Assembly (NCBI GenBank): GCA_910589155.1
Contig: CAJURY010000006.1
Span: forward strand, 73,317 to 106,595
Origin: an uncultured Oscillospiraceae bacterium
Lineage (GTDB): Bacteria > Bacillota > Clostridia > Oscillospirales > Oscillospiraceae
Direction: 5' to 3'
DNA: 33,279 nt
Positions 15,676 through 24,157 of this stretch are shown piece by piece. Both the position numbers and the translations under genes were made by a program. Every line of letters begins with the position of its first letter. The stretch's first letter is position 1. The notes beneath the pieces were generated by a model. That model was not told where the DNA came from, ran no database searches, and worked only from the letters and a program-made list of their open reading frames with translations.

Positions 15676-17634
15676 TTACACCAGCCGGCTGCCGGCGGGA
15701 ATCCCGTCGTCCAGCATGATAAGACTCAGCTTTTCCCCGCGTTCGGCGGACAGCAGCATCCCGCAGGACTCCCGACCCATCATCTTCCGGGGGGCAAGGT
15801 TGGTAACAGCCACCAGCGTCTTGCCGATCAGCTCCTCCGGCTTGTAATACTTGGCGATGCCGGAAAGAATCTGCCGGGGGGCGCCGGTGCCGTCGTCCAA
15901 CTGGAATTTCAAAAGCTTGTCGCTTTTGCGGACATTTTCGCATTCCAGCACCTTCACAACGGTCATTTCCACCTTGGCAAAATCGTCAAAGGCGATCTGG
16001 GGCAAGGGTTCCGGCAAAGGCTCTTCCTTGGGGGCTTCCGGCGCCTGGGCCGCAAGGCGCAGCTCTTCCAGTGCGGCAAGCTCCTTCTCCGCGTCAATGC
16101 GGGGGAACAGCGCCGCGCCTACGGTAACGGTTACATCCGCAGGCAGCGCGCCGAATGCGCCGAGGCTCTCCCAGCAGGAGGCGGGATTGCCCAGCCGGGT
16201 AAGAATTTCGTCCGCCGTTGCGGGCATGATGGGACGCAGCAGCCCGGCGGCGATCCGCACGGTTTCCAAAAGGTTATACATCACCCGCGCCAGCCGGGGC
16301 TTGGCGGTTTCATCCTTGGCAAGCTTCCAGGGTTCGTTTTCGTCAATATACTTGTTGGCTCTGGAAATGACCTTGAAAATTTCAGCCAGGGCGTTTTGGA
16401 AGGCGTAGCGTTCCATCTGCGCTTCATATTTTTCCCGCAGGCCGGAAGCCATGGCCAGAAGCTCTGCGTCCTTGGCTTCATCGGCAGTCTGCTCAGCAGG
16501 CAGCTTGCCGCCAAAATACTTCTGCACCATGGCGGCTGTGCGGCTCACCAGATTGCCAAGGTCGTTGGCAAGGTCGGTGTTGATGGTGGAAATCAGCAGT
16601 TCATTGGAAAAATTGCCGTCGGAGCCAAAGGGGAAGGTGCGCAGCAGGAAAAACCGCAGCGCGTCCACGCCGTACCGCTCCGCCAGCAGATAGGGGTCAA
16701 CCACGTTGCCCTTGGACTTACTCATTTTTTCGCCGTTGAAATTCAGCCAGCCGTGACCGAAAACCTTCTTGGGCAGGGGCATACCCATGCTCATGAGCAT
16801 GGCGGGCCAGATAATGGAGTGGAAACGAACAATTTCCTTGCCTACAAAGTGTACGTCCGCAGGCCAGAATTTGTCGTAATCCGCATATTTGTCATTGAAA
16901 AGACCCAGGGCTGTGGTGTAGTTAAACAGCGCGTCAATCCACACATAGACCACGTGACCGGGGTCGAAGTCCACCGGCACGCCCCAGGTGAAGCTGGTGC
17001 GGGAAACGCACAGGTCTTCAAGACCCGGTTTAATGAAGTTGTTCACCATTTCGTTGACCCGGCTGCGAGGTTCCAGGAAATCGGTGTTTTCCAGCAAATC
17101 CTGAATGCGGTCTGCGTACTTGGAAAGGCGGAAGAAATAGGCTTCCTCCTCCGCGTCCTGTACGTCTCTGCCGCAGTCGGGGCATTTTCCATCTTTTAAC
17201 TGGCTCTCCGTCCAGAAGGATTCACAGGGCTTGCAGTATTTGCCCACGTACTTGCCCTTATAAATATCTCCGTTTTCATACATCTTTTTGAAGATTTTCT
17301 GGATGGCGGCCACGTGATAATCGTCCGTGGTGCGGATGAACCGGTCGTAGGACACGTTCATGAGCTTCCACAAGTCCAAAACGCCCTTTTCGCCGGTCAC
17401 GATATGATCCACAAACGCCTGAGGCGTTACGCCCTTTTCTCTGGCCTTGTCCTCAATTTTCTGGCCATGCTCGTCGGTGCCGGTGAGGAACATCACGTCG
17501 AAGCCCCGCATTCTCTTGTACCGCGCCATGGCGTCGGTGGCTACGGTGCAGTAGGTATGGCCGATGTGGAGCTTGTCCGAGGGGTAGTAAATCGGCGTGG
17601 TGATATAAAATTTATCTTTACAGCAATCACACAT
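15676..17634 (-). CDS. metG: Methionyl-tRNA synthetase
   Basis: 652 residues, class I synthetase that charges tRNA-Met. HIGH is at 23-26 (KLHIGHTY) and KMSKS at 303-307 (GEKMSKSKGNV). A zinc-binding knuckle with CKPC and CPDC lies near residues 130-152. The anticodon-binding helical domain follows, and the C-terminal ~100 residues form an EMAPII/Arc1p-like tRNA-binding OB domain (FAKVEMTVVKVLECE... to GSRLV). The ATG at 17634 is chosen because AGGAGG lies 7 bases upstream; longer reading adds 33 unlikely residues. It is monocistronic, and no T-box is visible in its ~90-base leader. Confidence 0.97.
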   Translation of the reverse strand: MCDCCKDKFYITTPIYYPSDKLHIGHTYCTVATDAMARYKRMRGFDVMFLTGTDEHGQKIEDKAREKGVTPQAFVDHIVTGEKGVLDLWKLMNVSYDRFIRTTDDYHVAAIQKIFKKMYENGDIYKGKYVGKYCKPCESFWTESQLKDGKCPDCGRDVQDAEEEAYFFRLSKYADRIQDLLENTDFLEPRSRVNEMVNNFIKPGLEDLCVSRTSFTWGVPVDFDPGHVVYVWIDALFNYTTALGLFNDKYADYDKFWPADVHFVGKEIVRFHSIIWPAMLMSMGMPLPKKVFGHGWLNFNGEKMSKSKGNVVDPYLLAERYGVDALRFFLLRTFPFGSDGNFSNELLISTINTDLANDLGNLVSRTAAMVQKYFGGKLPAEQTADEAKDAELLAMASGLREKYEAQMERYAFQNALAEIFKVISRANKYIDENEPWKLAKDETAKPRLARVMYNLLETVRIAAGLLRPIMPATADEILTRLGNPASCWESLGAFGALPADVTVTVGAALFPRIDAEKELAALEELRLAAQAPEAPKEEPLPEPLPQIAFDDFAKVEMTVVKVLECENVRKSDKLLKFQLDDGTGAPRQILSGIAKYYKPEELIGKTLVAVTNLAPRKMMGRESCGMLLSAERGEKLSLIMLDDGIPAGSRLV

Positions 17635-17723
17635 AAAAAAGCCTCCTATAAAAATCGGCAAAAAGAGCAAAGCAATACTGCAAAGCCGCTTTCCAGCCGT
17701 ATTTTTGGTACAAATACTTGATA

Positions 17724-17752
17724 ATTTTAACATCCAGGGCAGTTTTTGTCAA
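17724..17752 (-). promoter_or_regulatory. Promoter of metG
   Basis: On the minus strand, TTGACA (17752-17747) and TAAAAT (17729-17724) with a 17-base spacer. It is back-to-back with the rightward riboswitch promoter, their -35 boxes about 25 bases apart. Confidence 0.8.
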
Positions 17753-17776
17753 TAGCGTTCTGGCTTGAAAAAAAGA

Positions 17777-17805
17777 TTGACAAATGCTGGATGGGCGCAT
17801 ATACT
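17777..17805 (+). promoter_or_regulatory. Promoter of the riboswitch-cation exchanger unit
   Basis: TTGACA (17777-17782) and TATACT (17800-17805) with a 17-base spacer. The transcript should begin near 17,812, directly before the riboswitch aptamer. Confidence 0.85.
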
Positions 17806-17811
17806 AAAATT

Positions 17812-17943
17812 GTCAAAGGGAGTAGCTGGCGCGGAAAGAGCTTCCGCGTTTGCATAGCCGTCAATACGATCCTTTTGGGATCCGGCTTTGTAATGAAATG
17901 GCGAGACTTTGCTGTTAGAAAACGGCAGGGACTCGCTTTTTTT
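17812..17943 (+). promoter_or_regulatory. yybP-ykoY (Mn2+) riboswitch with terminator
   Basis: The leader carries the hallmarks of the yybP-ykoY aptamer: CAAAGGGAGTAG at the 5' side, a P2 hairpin CGCGGAA/TTCCGCG, then GTCAATACG, a hairpin GATCC-TTTT-GGATC, and CCGGCTTTGTAATGAAATGGC followed by GAGACTTTGCT, whose CTTTG can pair back to CAAAG. The strand 17901-17913 can instead form a terminator with 17923-17936 (13 pairs, one A-A mismatch) followed by T7 (17937-17943). The two folds exclude each other. In this family Mn2+ binding stabilises the aptamer, so Mn2+ should permit readthrough into the exchanger gene. Confidence 0.88.
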
Positions 17944-17976
17944 GCGCGCCGCCGGATGAAAAAAGGAGAATTTTAT

Positions 17977-18903
17977 ATGGAAATGGGGCTACAGGCCGCC
18001 CTTTTGGCAATTGGGTTTTTGCTGCTGGTAAAAGGCGCGGACTGGTTTGTAGCGGGAGCTTCGGCGCTGGCGGAAAAATGCAAAATCCCGCCTCTTGTCA
18101 TTGGACTCACGGTGGTGGCTATGGGCACCAGCTTGCCGGAGGCTTCCGTGAGCATTTCCGCCGCCTTGAAAGGCAACGCGGAAATTACCGTGGGGAATAT
18201 TGTAGGCAGCAATATTTTAAACATTTTGATTATTCTGGGTCTTTCCGCTTTGTTTCATCCACTGCTTGTGAAAAAAACCACGCTGCGCTATGAACTGCCT
18301 TTTTTGACAGGGATTACCGGACTTTTGCTGCTGCAAGGGCAAGACGGGACAATTTCTCAGGCAGACGGTTTGATACTGCTGTGCTTTTTCGCCCTGTATG
18401 TAATTTATTTGCTGCTCTTGGCAAAAAAGAAGCCGGAGACGGATAAAAACAACGCCTATCAGCAAAAACTATGGAAGATTGTGTTGCTGGTAGTTCTGGG
18501 GCTTGCCGCCACAGTAGTCGGCAGCGCATTGGCTGTGGATGCGGCTTGCGTTATCGCGAGGCTGCTGGGCATGAGCGAGCGGTTTATCGGTCTTACCATC
18601 GTAGCGCTGGGTACCAGCCTGCCGGAACTGTTTACATCCGTGTCCGCCGCAAGAAGGGGCGATTCGGATCTTGCCATTGGAAATATTGTGGGCAGTAATA
18701 TTTTCAATATTTTGCTTATCATCGGCCTGTCCGCCGCCATTCTCCCAGTGCCCTTTGCGCCGGATTTCCGGTTCGACTGCCTTGCGGCCATTGCCGCCGC
18801 GGTTTTACTGCTTTTTTGCTGCGGGAAAAACAATAAGTTAAAGCGTTGGCACGGCGCAATGCTGCTTGCCGTGTACGCCGTATACTTTTTTATTATATTC
18901 TAA
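17977..18903 (+). CDS. CaCA-family cation/Na+ exchanger (YrbG-like)
   Basis: 308 residues with about ten membrane helices and the two inverted alpha repeats of Ca2+/cation antiporters: GTSLPEASVS then GNIVGSNILNI in the first half, and GTSLPELFTS then GNIVGSNIFNI in the second. The paired Glu and Asn residues form the ion site. The ATG at 17977 is chosen for GGAG 8 bases upstream and family length; a longer open frame runs through the riboswitch and is not real. Control by a Mn2+ riboswitch suggests that Mn2+ (or Mn2+ and Ca2+) efflux is the relevant job, as for other transporters linked to this riboswitch. nptA follows after 33 bases. Confidence 0.93.
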   Translation: MEMGLQAALLAIGFLLLVKGADWFVAGASALAEKCKIPPLVIGLTVVAMGTSLPEASVSISAALKGNAEITVGNIVGSNILNILIILGLSALFHPLLVKKTTLRYELPFLTGITGLLLLQGQDGTISQADGLILLCFFALYVIYLLLLAKKKPETDKNNAYQQKLWKIVLLVVLGLAATVVGSALAVDAACVIARLLGMSERFIGLTIVALGTSLPELFTSVSAARRGDSDLAIGNIVGSNIFNILLIIGLSAAILPVPFAPDFRFDCLAAIAAAVLLLFCCGKNNKLKRWHGAMLLAVYAVYFFIIF

Positions 18904-18936
18904 AGACTGTTTATACGAAAGAAGTGAGGGAAAACT

Positions 18937-20559
18937 ATGACTTTTGGGAATTTCATGCTATTTCTTGTAAAGCTTCTGGCTGGCATCGGCGTATTTCTAG
19001 TCGGCGTGCATTTGCTGACCAATAACATCGAGCAGCTTGCCACCGGAAAAATTAAAAGCCTCTTTGGAAAAACCGCCAATCGGCGGCTTTTGAATGTGGG
19101 AATCGGCACGGTGGCGACGGCGCTGATTCAAAGCTCCAGCGTCACCACGGTGCTGATTGTCGGCTTCGTCAACGTGGGCATTATCAATTTGCTCCAGGCT
19201 ACGGCTATGATTATGGGCGCGAATATCGGTACCACCATCACCGCCCAGATTGCCGCCCTCAGCGCGCTGCCTGTCACAACCTATATTCAGCTTTCCGTAT
19301 TCATCGGCATCATGATGAGTATGACCTGTAAAAGCGACAATCTGAAAAAAACCGGCTCCATTTTGGCGGGGCTTGGGCTAATTTTCATTGGCCTTTCTCT
19401 GATGTCGGACACCATGAAGACCAATCGGGACGCGGTGCAGGGAATTTTTGAGGTTGTGACCAATCCGTTTTTGCTCTTTGGTCTTGGCGTTTTCCTCACG
19501 GCCATCGTGCAGTCCAGCTCCGCTGTAACCTCGATTATCATCGCCATGTCCGTGGCGGGACTGACCATTGGTACCGGCGGCAACGAGGTTTTGTATATTA
19601 TTTTGGGTACGAACATCGGTTCTTGCGGCACGGCGGTGATGTCCTCTCTCACAGCGGGCACCAACGCCCGGCGTGCGGGTCTTATTCATTTGCTGTTTAA
19701 TACGGTAGGCGCGGCGATTTTCCTTGTATTGCTGCTGTGCTGGCCTGGGTTTATGGCTTCTACCTTCCAGAAATGGTTTCCCACCGCCGCCACCCAAATC
19801 GCTATGTTCCACACGTTTTTCAATGTCACCTGTACCTTGCTGTTCTTGCCGTTTTGCAAGGTGTTTGTGAAGGTATCGGAGCTGCTCATCCCGGAAAAGA
19901 AAGCGGAACCGGTACAGACCTTCTTGGACGAGAGAATGCTGACCTCCGCCTCCCTTGCGGTATCCCAATTGGAAAAGGAACTGGTTTTGCTGTCCGATAC
20001 GGCCATGGACGCGTTCCGTATGTCCTACAAGTCCTTCAAAACCAAGGATAAGGCGCTCATTGCGCCCACCCAGTCCCTTATTGAGCAGGCGGGTAATACC
20101 AGCCAGTCCATTATCAACTATTTAATTCGCCTTGCGCCCCAGAGCAAGCTCCTTTACGAGCGGAATATATCCGACCTCCACAACAATGTAGGCGACGTTA
20201 TGCGTATTGCGGAAATCGCGGATAACTTCACAAAATATACCCAAAGAGCCATTGACAAAAATTTGCAGTTTTCCAGTCATGTGCAGACGGAAATTGACGG
20301 TATGGTGAGCCGCATTGAAGACTTGTATGCCCTGACGAAACAGATTATCCTGGAAAAGGACGCGAGTCTTTTGCCGCAGATTGACGAAGCGGAAAACGAC
20401 GTGGACGCTTACCGCAAAAAGCTGATAGACGGTCACGTTGCCCGCTTGAACGCGGGAGAGTGCAAGCCGGAAAGCATCGGCGTGTTCATCAATTTAGTGT
20501 CCAATCTGGAGCGCTTGGGCGACCACCTCACCTATATTGCTTATACCGCCAAGGCATAA
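18937..20559 (+). CDS. Na+/phosphate cotransporter, NptA type with PhoU-like tail
   Basis: 540 residues. The membrane part has two Na/Pi cotransport repeats, each with the QSSS motif: QSSSVTTVLIVGFVNVG from residue 65 and QSSSAVTSIIIAMSVAG from residue 192. The C-terminal ~200 residues are a helical PhoU-like domain (from about 345). These proteins move phosphate with sodium and may export or import it. GTGAGGG precedes the ATG. It lies 33 bases after the exchanger gene without a visible terminator, so it is probably cotranscribed and under the same Mn2+ riboswitch. Confidence 0.93.
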   Translation: MTFGNFMLFLVKLLAGIGVFLVGVHLLTNNIEQLATGKIKSLFGKTANRRLLNVGIGTVATALIQSSSVTTVLIVGFVNVGIINLLQATAMIMGANIGTTITAQIAALSALPVTTYIQLSVFIGIMMSMTCKSDNLKKTGSILAGLGLIFIGLSLMSDTMKTNRDAVQGIFEVVTNPFLLFGLGVFLTAIVQSSSAVTSIIIAMSVAGLTIGTGGNEVLYIILGTNIGSCGTAVMSSLTAGTNARRAGLIHLLFNTVGAAIFLVLLLCWPGFMASTFQKWFPTAATQIAMFHTFFNVTCTLLFLPFCKVFVKVSELLIPEKKAEPVQTFLDERMLTSASLAVSQLEKELVLLSDTAMDAFRMSYKSFKTKDKALIAPTQSLIEQAGNTSQSIINYLIRLAPQSKLLYERNISDLHNNVGDVMRIAEIADNFTKYTQRAIDKNLQFSSHVQTEIDGMVSRIEDLYALTKQIILEKDASLLPQIDEAENDVDAYRKKLIDGHVARLNAGECKPESIGVFINLVSNLERLGDHLTYIAYTAKA

Positions 20560-20613
20560 GCGGCCTGCGATTTACAAAGAAACGCTTCAGGAAACTCTAT
20601 CATAGACAAAGCC

Positions 20614-20647
20614 CCCCCTGATGTAGGACAATTTCTACATCAGGGGG
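20614..20647. terminator. Bidirectional terminator between convergent operons
   Basis: A 13-bp stem CCCCCTGATGTAG/CTACATCAGGGGG (20614-20626 with 20635-20647) lies between nptA and the convergent ABC permease gene. T-rich tails are short on both sides (minus-strand tail CTTTGTCT). Confidence 0.75.
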
Positions 20648-20690
20648 CATTCGTTTCCCAAGCAGAAACGAGAAACAACCGCAATTGGAA

Positions 20691-21428
20691 TCAGCAAGCG
20701 TCGCTCCGCATTTTCTTGGTAAACAGGATAACCGCAAGGAGCAACAGCGCCGCTGCATAACCCATGACCCAGAGCATTTCCGGCAAAATTTTGCCGTATT
20801 CTCCCCCAAGGGCATACCGCCCTGCGTCTACCCCGTGGCAAAAGGGCAGGCACTGGGCAAATCGCTGCAAGTCCTTCCCCAAAAACGCCAGATCAAACCA
20901 GGTGCCGGAGAGCCATGCGGACAAATTGGTAAGCAGCGCGCCGCATACCCCGCCCACCTGCTTATCGGTAAACACGCTGCCGCATAAAAGTCCCAGAGCG
21001 ATAAACAGAAAGGCGGCGGGAAGCTGGCAAACAAGGGCGAGCGGAATGCGCAAGCTGCATTCCAGCCCCAGGGCAATGGCTGCAAGGTAACAAACGCCCA
21101 TCTGCGCCAGCATCAAGGGCAAAAGCGGCAAGGTATACCCTAAAATGAAATCGGAGGCTTTCATGGGCGAGGTCAAAAGCCGCAGCATCAAGGCGTTTGC
21201 ACGGTCTTTCGCAATCGTCATCCCGGAAAACAGCGATACAAAAGACAGCCCGAAAGCCGCTACCCCTGGGGTCAATGCGTCAATTTGAAACATGGGAACC
21301 GGCACGTTGGCTTGAATCAGGCTGAGCAGCAGCAAAAGGATCAGGGGAAATCCAATGCCAAAGCCAAAGGTCAGGGGATCGCGCAGCATTTCCTTCCGGT
21401 TTCTTCTGGCAAAGCTAAGCATTTTCAT
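20691..21428 (-). CDS. ABC-2 type transporter permease
   Basis: 245 residues with six hydrophobic segments and an N-terminal amphipathic region (MKMLSFARRNRKEMLRDPL), typical of ABC-2 permeases that work with a separate ATPase. The start at 21428 has AAGGAGGG 7 bases upstream and overlaps the end of the ATPase gene by 14 bases; an in-frame ATG 14 codons further up is less likely. Substrate is unknown; many such pairs export peptides, drugs or lipids. Confidence 0.88.
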   Translation of the reverse strand: MKMLSFARRNRKEMLRDPLTFGFGIGFPLILLLLLSLIQANVPVPMFQIDALTPGVAAFGLSFVSLFSGMTIAKDRANALMLRLLTSPMKASDFILGYTLPLLPLMLAQMGVCYLAAIALGLECSLRIPLALVCQLPAAFLFIALGLLCGSVFTDKQVGGVCGALLTNLSAWLSGTWFDLAFLGKDLQRFAQCLPFCHGVDAGRYALGGEYGKILPEMLWVMGYAAALLLLAVILFTKKMRSDAC

Positions 21429-22155
21429 GCGGTGTCCCTCCTTGACATAAAGCGACAAAAGTATCTTCAAACCGGGATTTTCCCGCCAGCTTGTTCAGCT
21501 CGTCCACCGTCCCCAAAGCGCGCAGGCGACCGCCGGCCAGAATTGCGACCCGGTCGGACAGAGCCTCTGCTTCTTCCAGATCGTGCGTGGTGAGAATCAC
21601 GGTGGTTTTTCCCTTTAAACTTTGAATGATTTCCCATAGCTCCCGCCGGGCTAGAATGTCGAGTCCCAGAGTCGGCTCGTCCAAAAACAGGATTTCCGGT
21701 TTTGTAATGAGCGCCATGGCAATGGAAAGCCGCCGCTGCCAGCCGCCGGAAAGATGTTTTGTCCGCCTGTCTGCGATTTCCTCCAGACCATATTGTTCAA
21801 CGCTGGCGGCAGCTTCCTGTTTTGCGTCCTTTGCGCCGTACCCATGAATTCCGCAGATAAATTCCAGATTTTCTCTAGCGGTGAGGTTGGCGGCGACAGC
21901 GGTTTCCTGGGGTGAAACGCCGATACAGCTTTTGATCCGCTCCGGTTCTTTTGCAATGCTGTGCCCCAAAACCAGCGCGTCCCCGGCGGTAGGCCGGGTC
22001 AGGCAGGAGAGTATTTTTATGGTGGTGGTTTTTCCCGCGCCGTTGACGCCCAAAAGCGCAAGCAGCTCGCCCGCTTCCACAGATAGATGCAGGCGGTCAA
22101 CCGCCTGCTTTTTACCGTAGACCTTGGAAAGATTCTTTGCTTCAATCGCTTTCAT
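21415..22155 (-). CDS. ABC transporter ATP-binding protein
   Basis: 246 residues with a complete nucleotide-binding domain: Walker A GVNGAGKTT, Q-loop around GVSPQETAV, signature LSGGWQRRLS, Walker B EILFLDEPT, and switch His in ILTTHDLEEAE. The GGW in the signature is a mild departure from LSGGQ. The ATG at 22155 follows AGGAAG; a longer frame upstream has no support. It overlaps both the AbrB-like gene (14 bases) and the permease gene, so the three are translationally coupled. It powers the ABC-2 permease. Confidence 0.92.
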   Translation of the reverse strand: MKAIEAKNLSKVYGKKQAVDRLHLSVEAGELLALLGVNGAGKTTTIKILSCLTRPTAGDALVLGHSIAKEPERIKSCIGVSPQETAVAANLTARENLEFICGIHGYGAKDAKQEAAASVEQYGLEEIADRRTKHLSGGWQRRLSIAMALITKPEILFLDEPTLGLDILARRELWEIIQSLKGKTTVILTTHDLEEAEALSDRVAILAGGRLRALGTVDELNKLAGKSRFEDTFVALCQGGTPHENA

Positions 22156-22435
22156 GTTTGTCTTCCTGTAAGCTGGCGATGGCGTGGGCAAAGGCCTCGC
22201 TGCTTTCCTTCGTCTCCCCCGGGTAAATTTCCTTGGCCTTACCGGCAAAAATCGCGTCGGCAATTTTTGCGAAAACACCATAACGCTCCAGCGCGATGCC
22301 CTTTTTCGAATCTGCCAGAAGCAGCAGCGTATCGCCGGGAGAAATGCCAAACATATCCCGCACTTCCTTGGGAATGACAATCTGCCCCTTGGGGCCAACC
22401 TTCACACAGCTCATAAATTTCCCGTTTTTCTCCAT
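22142..22435 (-). CDS. AbrB/SpoVT-type transcription regulator
   Basis: 97 residues. The swapped-hairpin DNA-binding domain is at about 8-52 (SCVKVGPKGQIVIPKEVRD, then MFGISPGDTLLLLADSKKGIAL). The C-terminal half is a variable helical tail (FAKIADAIFAGKAKE). The ATG at 22435 has AGGTG 7 bases upstream. It heads the regulator-ATPase-permease operon and probably controls it; a palindrome 38 bases upstream of the start is a candidate operator. Confidence 0.88.
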   Translation of the reverse strand: MEKNGKFMSCVKVGPKGQIVIPKEVRDMFGISPGDTLLLLADSKKGIALERYGVFAKIADAIFAGKAKEIYPGETKESSEAFAHAIASLQEDKHESD

Positions 22436-22472
22436 GGGTTTGCACCTGCGCCTTTCCTTAAAAGTAAAACTT

Positions 22473-22488
22473 GTATAACTAATTATAC
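22473..22488. promoter_or_regulatory. Palindrome upstream of the AbrB-like gene
   Basis: GTATAA-CTAA-TTATAC is a perfect 6+6 inverted repeat. On the minus strand it contains TATAAT, so it overlaps a likely -10 box. It is suited to autoregulation by the AbrB-like protein. Confidence 0.5.
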
Positions 22489-22616
22489 GTTTGGTTTTTG
22501 GAATTGGCATGGCGTCTTGCGCATATTTTTGAAGAAGCTGCATGTGGCGAGGTAGAGACAGCCGATGAAAATGCGAGCAAATCGCTTTCTTAAGATTTAT
22601 TTTATAGGGAAAGCGG

Positions 22617-22645
22617 TTGACTAATTCCCGCATCTATACTAAAAT
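22617..22645 (+). promoter_or_regulatory. Promoter of the MBOAT-DHHW-FkbH-ACP operon
   Basis: TTGACT (22617-22622) and TAAAAT (22640-22645) with a 17-base spacer. Transcription should start near 22,652, about 60 bases before the MBOAT gene. Confidence 0.75.
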
Positions 22646-22667
22646 AGAGTCATATGTTGTAGAAATT

Positions 22668-22702
22668 CAGGATGTTTTCCAGAGCGAAGCATCCTGCTTT
22701 TT
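22668..22702 (+). promoter_or_regulatory. Hairpin plus T5 just before the MBOAT ribosome site
   Basis: CAGGATG (22668-22674) pairs with CATCCTG (22690-22696) and is followed by CTTTTT, then AAGGAGG. The 7-bp stem with a 15-base loop could act as a weak attenuator or an RNA stabiliser in the short leader. Confidence 0.4.
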
Positions 22703-22714
22703 AAGGAGGTCAAA

Positions 22715-24136
22715 ATGGTATTTGCCGATTTATATTTTCTGTATTTTTTCCTGCCGCTGTGTCTTCTGAGCTATTTTTTTGCTAGGACGCTGAAGGCGAA
22801 AAATACGGTGCTCATTATTTTCTCCCTGATTTTTTATGCCTGGGGCGAACCGGTCTGGGTGCTGCTTTTGCTGTTTTCCGCCTGGTTTAACTGGTTCCTT
22901 GGGCTGCAAATTGAAAAAAACAGGAACCGCGCCGGGGCGAAAGCCGCCGTAGGAATTGGGATAGCCGTTGACCTTTTATTGTTGCTGGTATTCAAGTACA
23001 GCGGCTTCTTCGTGGAAAATATCAACGCGCTTCTGGGAAGCGCCATTCCCGTACCCAAAATCCGGCTGCCCATTGGCATCAGCTTCTTTACCTTCCAGGC
23101 CATTTCTTACATACTGGACTGCTATTGGGAAACGGTAGCCGTGCAGCGTACCTTCAAAAAGTTTTTGCTGTATCTTTCCCTGTTCCCCCAGCTCATTGCC
23201 GGCCCTATTGTGCGGTACAGCGTGGTGGAGGCGGAAATTGACAACCGCAAAACCACGGTCAACGACTTGTGCGAGGGCGCGCTGCGCGCCATTTTGGGTC
23301 TTGCCAAAAAGGTTATCATTGCCAACAACCTTTGGGTCATTGTAGACACTTTTTTCGGAAAAGATATTACGGGACTGTCCTTCCTTGGCACTTGGTACAC
23401 CGTGATTGTCTATTCCTTGTATGTGTATTTTGATTTCAGCGGCTATTCCGACATTGCCATCGGTCTTGGGCGAATGTTCGGTTTCCACTTTGACGAAAAC
23501 TTCCGGCATCCTTTCGCCTGCAAAACCATTGCGGAGTTTTGGCAGCGGTGGCACATTTCCCTCGGCTCTTTCTTCCGTGACTACCTGCTGTATGTGCCGA
23601 TTTTCGGCAAAAACCGGAAGTACGTCAGCCTGTTTTTGGTGTGGTTCTGCACCGGCATGTGGCATGGCGCTTCGTGGAACTTCATTCTTTGGGGTCTTTA
23701 CTTTGGCTTTTTTATTTTCTTCGAGCAGAAGCTTGGGAAAAAGCGCATGAAAAAGTGGCCCATTTGGTGGAAGCACATTTACAGCAAGCTGGTTATCATC
23801 ATTGGTTTCGGTATTTTCTACTTTGAAAACCTGGGGCAGTTGGGGCTGTTTTTCCGTAATATGTTCGGTATCAGCTCCCTGTTTTATGAGGTTCCCTTTG
23901 CCGACCAGCTCACCTGGGGTTCTTTCCAGAACAATCTTTTCTTAATTCTTGTGGCCATTGCGTGCAGTCTGCCCCTTTTGCCGAAAATCAAGGAATTTTT
24001 CCTTTCTAATAACAATGATACCATTTATACCATGGGCAGAGTCTGCGCGCTGTTCGGTTGCCTGGCGCTGCTGATCATCTCCAGCATTTTGCTGGTAGAC
24101 GCAACCAACAATCCGTTCCTGTATTTCAGATTCTAA
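22715..24136 (+). CDS. MBOAT-family membrane O-acyltransferase (AlgI/DltB-like)
   Basis: 473 residues with about 11-12 membrane helices. The MBOAT core is clear: PIGISFFTFQAISYILD, PQLIAGPIVRY, YFDFSGYSDIAIGLGRMFGF, EFWQRWHISLGSFFRDYLL (His280) and the catalytic histidine His317 in GMWHGASWNF. AlgI and DltB relatives take an acyl group from an intracellular donor and move it across the membrane to an extracellular polysaccharide or teichoic acid. AAGGAGG precedes the ATG. It is the first gene of an operon with a DHHW protein, an FkbH-type enzyme and an ACP, so an ACP-bound acyl group is its likely donor, as D-Ala-DltC is for DltB. Confidence 0.95.
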   Translation: MVFADLYFLYFFLPLCLLSYFFARTLKAKNTVLIIFSLIFYAWGEPVWVLLLLFSAWFNWFLGLQIEKNRNRAGAKAAVGIGIAVDLLLLLVFKYSGFFVENINALLGSAIPVPKIRLPIGISFFTFQAISYILDCYWETVAVQRTFKKFLLYLSLFPQLIAGPIVRYSVVEAEIDNRKTTVNDLCEGALRAILGLAKKVIIANNLWVIVDTFFGKDITGLSFLGTWYTVIVYSLYVYFDFSGYSDIAIGLGRMFGFHFDENFRHPFACKTIAEFWQRWHISLGSFFRDYLLYVPIFGKNRKYVSLFLVWFCTGMWHGASWNFILWGLYFGFFIFFEQKLGKKRMKKWPIWWKHIYSKLVIIIGFGIFYFENLGQLGLFFRNMFGISSLFYEVPFADQLTWGSFQNNLFLILVAIACSLPLLPKIKEFFLSNNNDTIYTMGRVCALFGCLALLIISSILLVDATNNPFLYFRF

Positions 24137-24157
24137 CGCACGGGATAAGGAGGAGCT

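Noticed and set aside
15505..17199. 564-codon plus-strand open frame
   Set aside because: It is antisense to metG, which has HIGH, KMSKS, zinc knuckles and a proper ribosome site; the plus-strand translation has no domain-like pattern.
17635..17723. T-box leader before metG
   Set aside because: The leader is only ~80-90 bases and lacks a T-box motif and an antiterminator-like stem.
17746..17976. N-terminal extension of the cation exchanger
   Set aside because: The open frame runs through the promoter and riboswitch; the ATG at 17977 has the ribosome site and matches family length.
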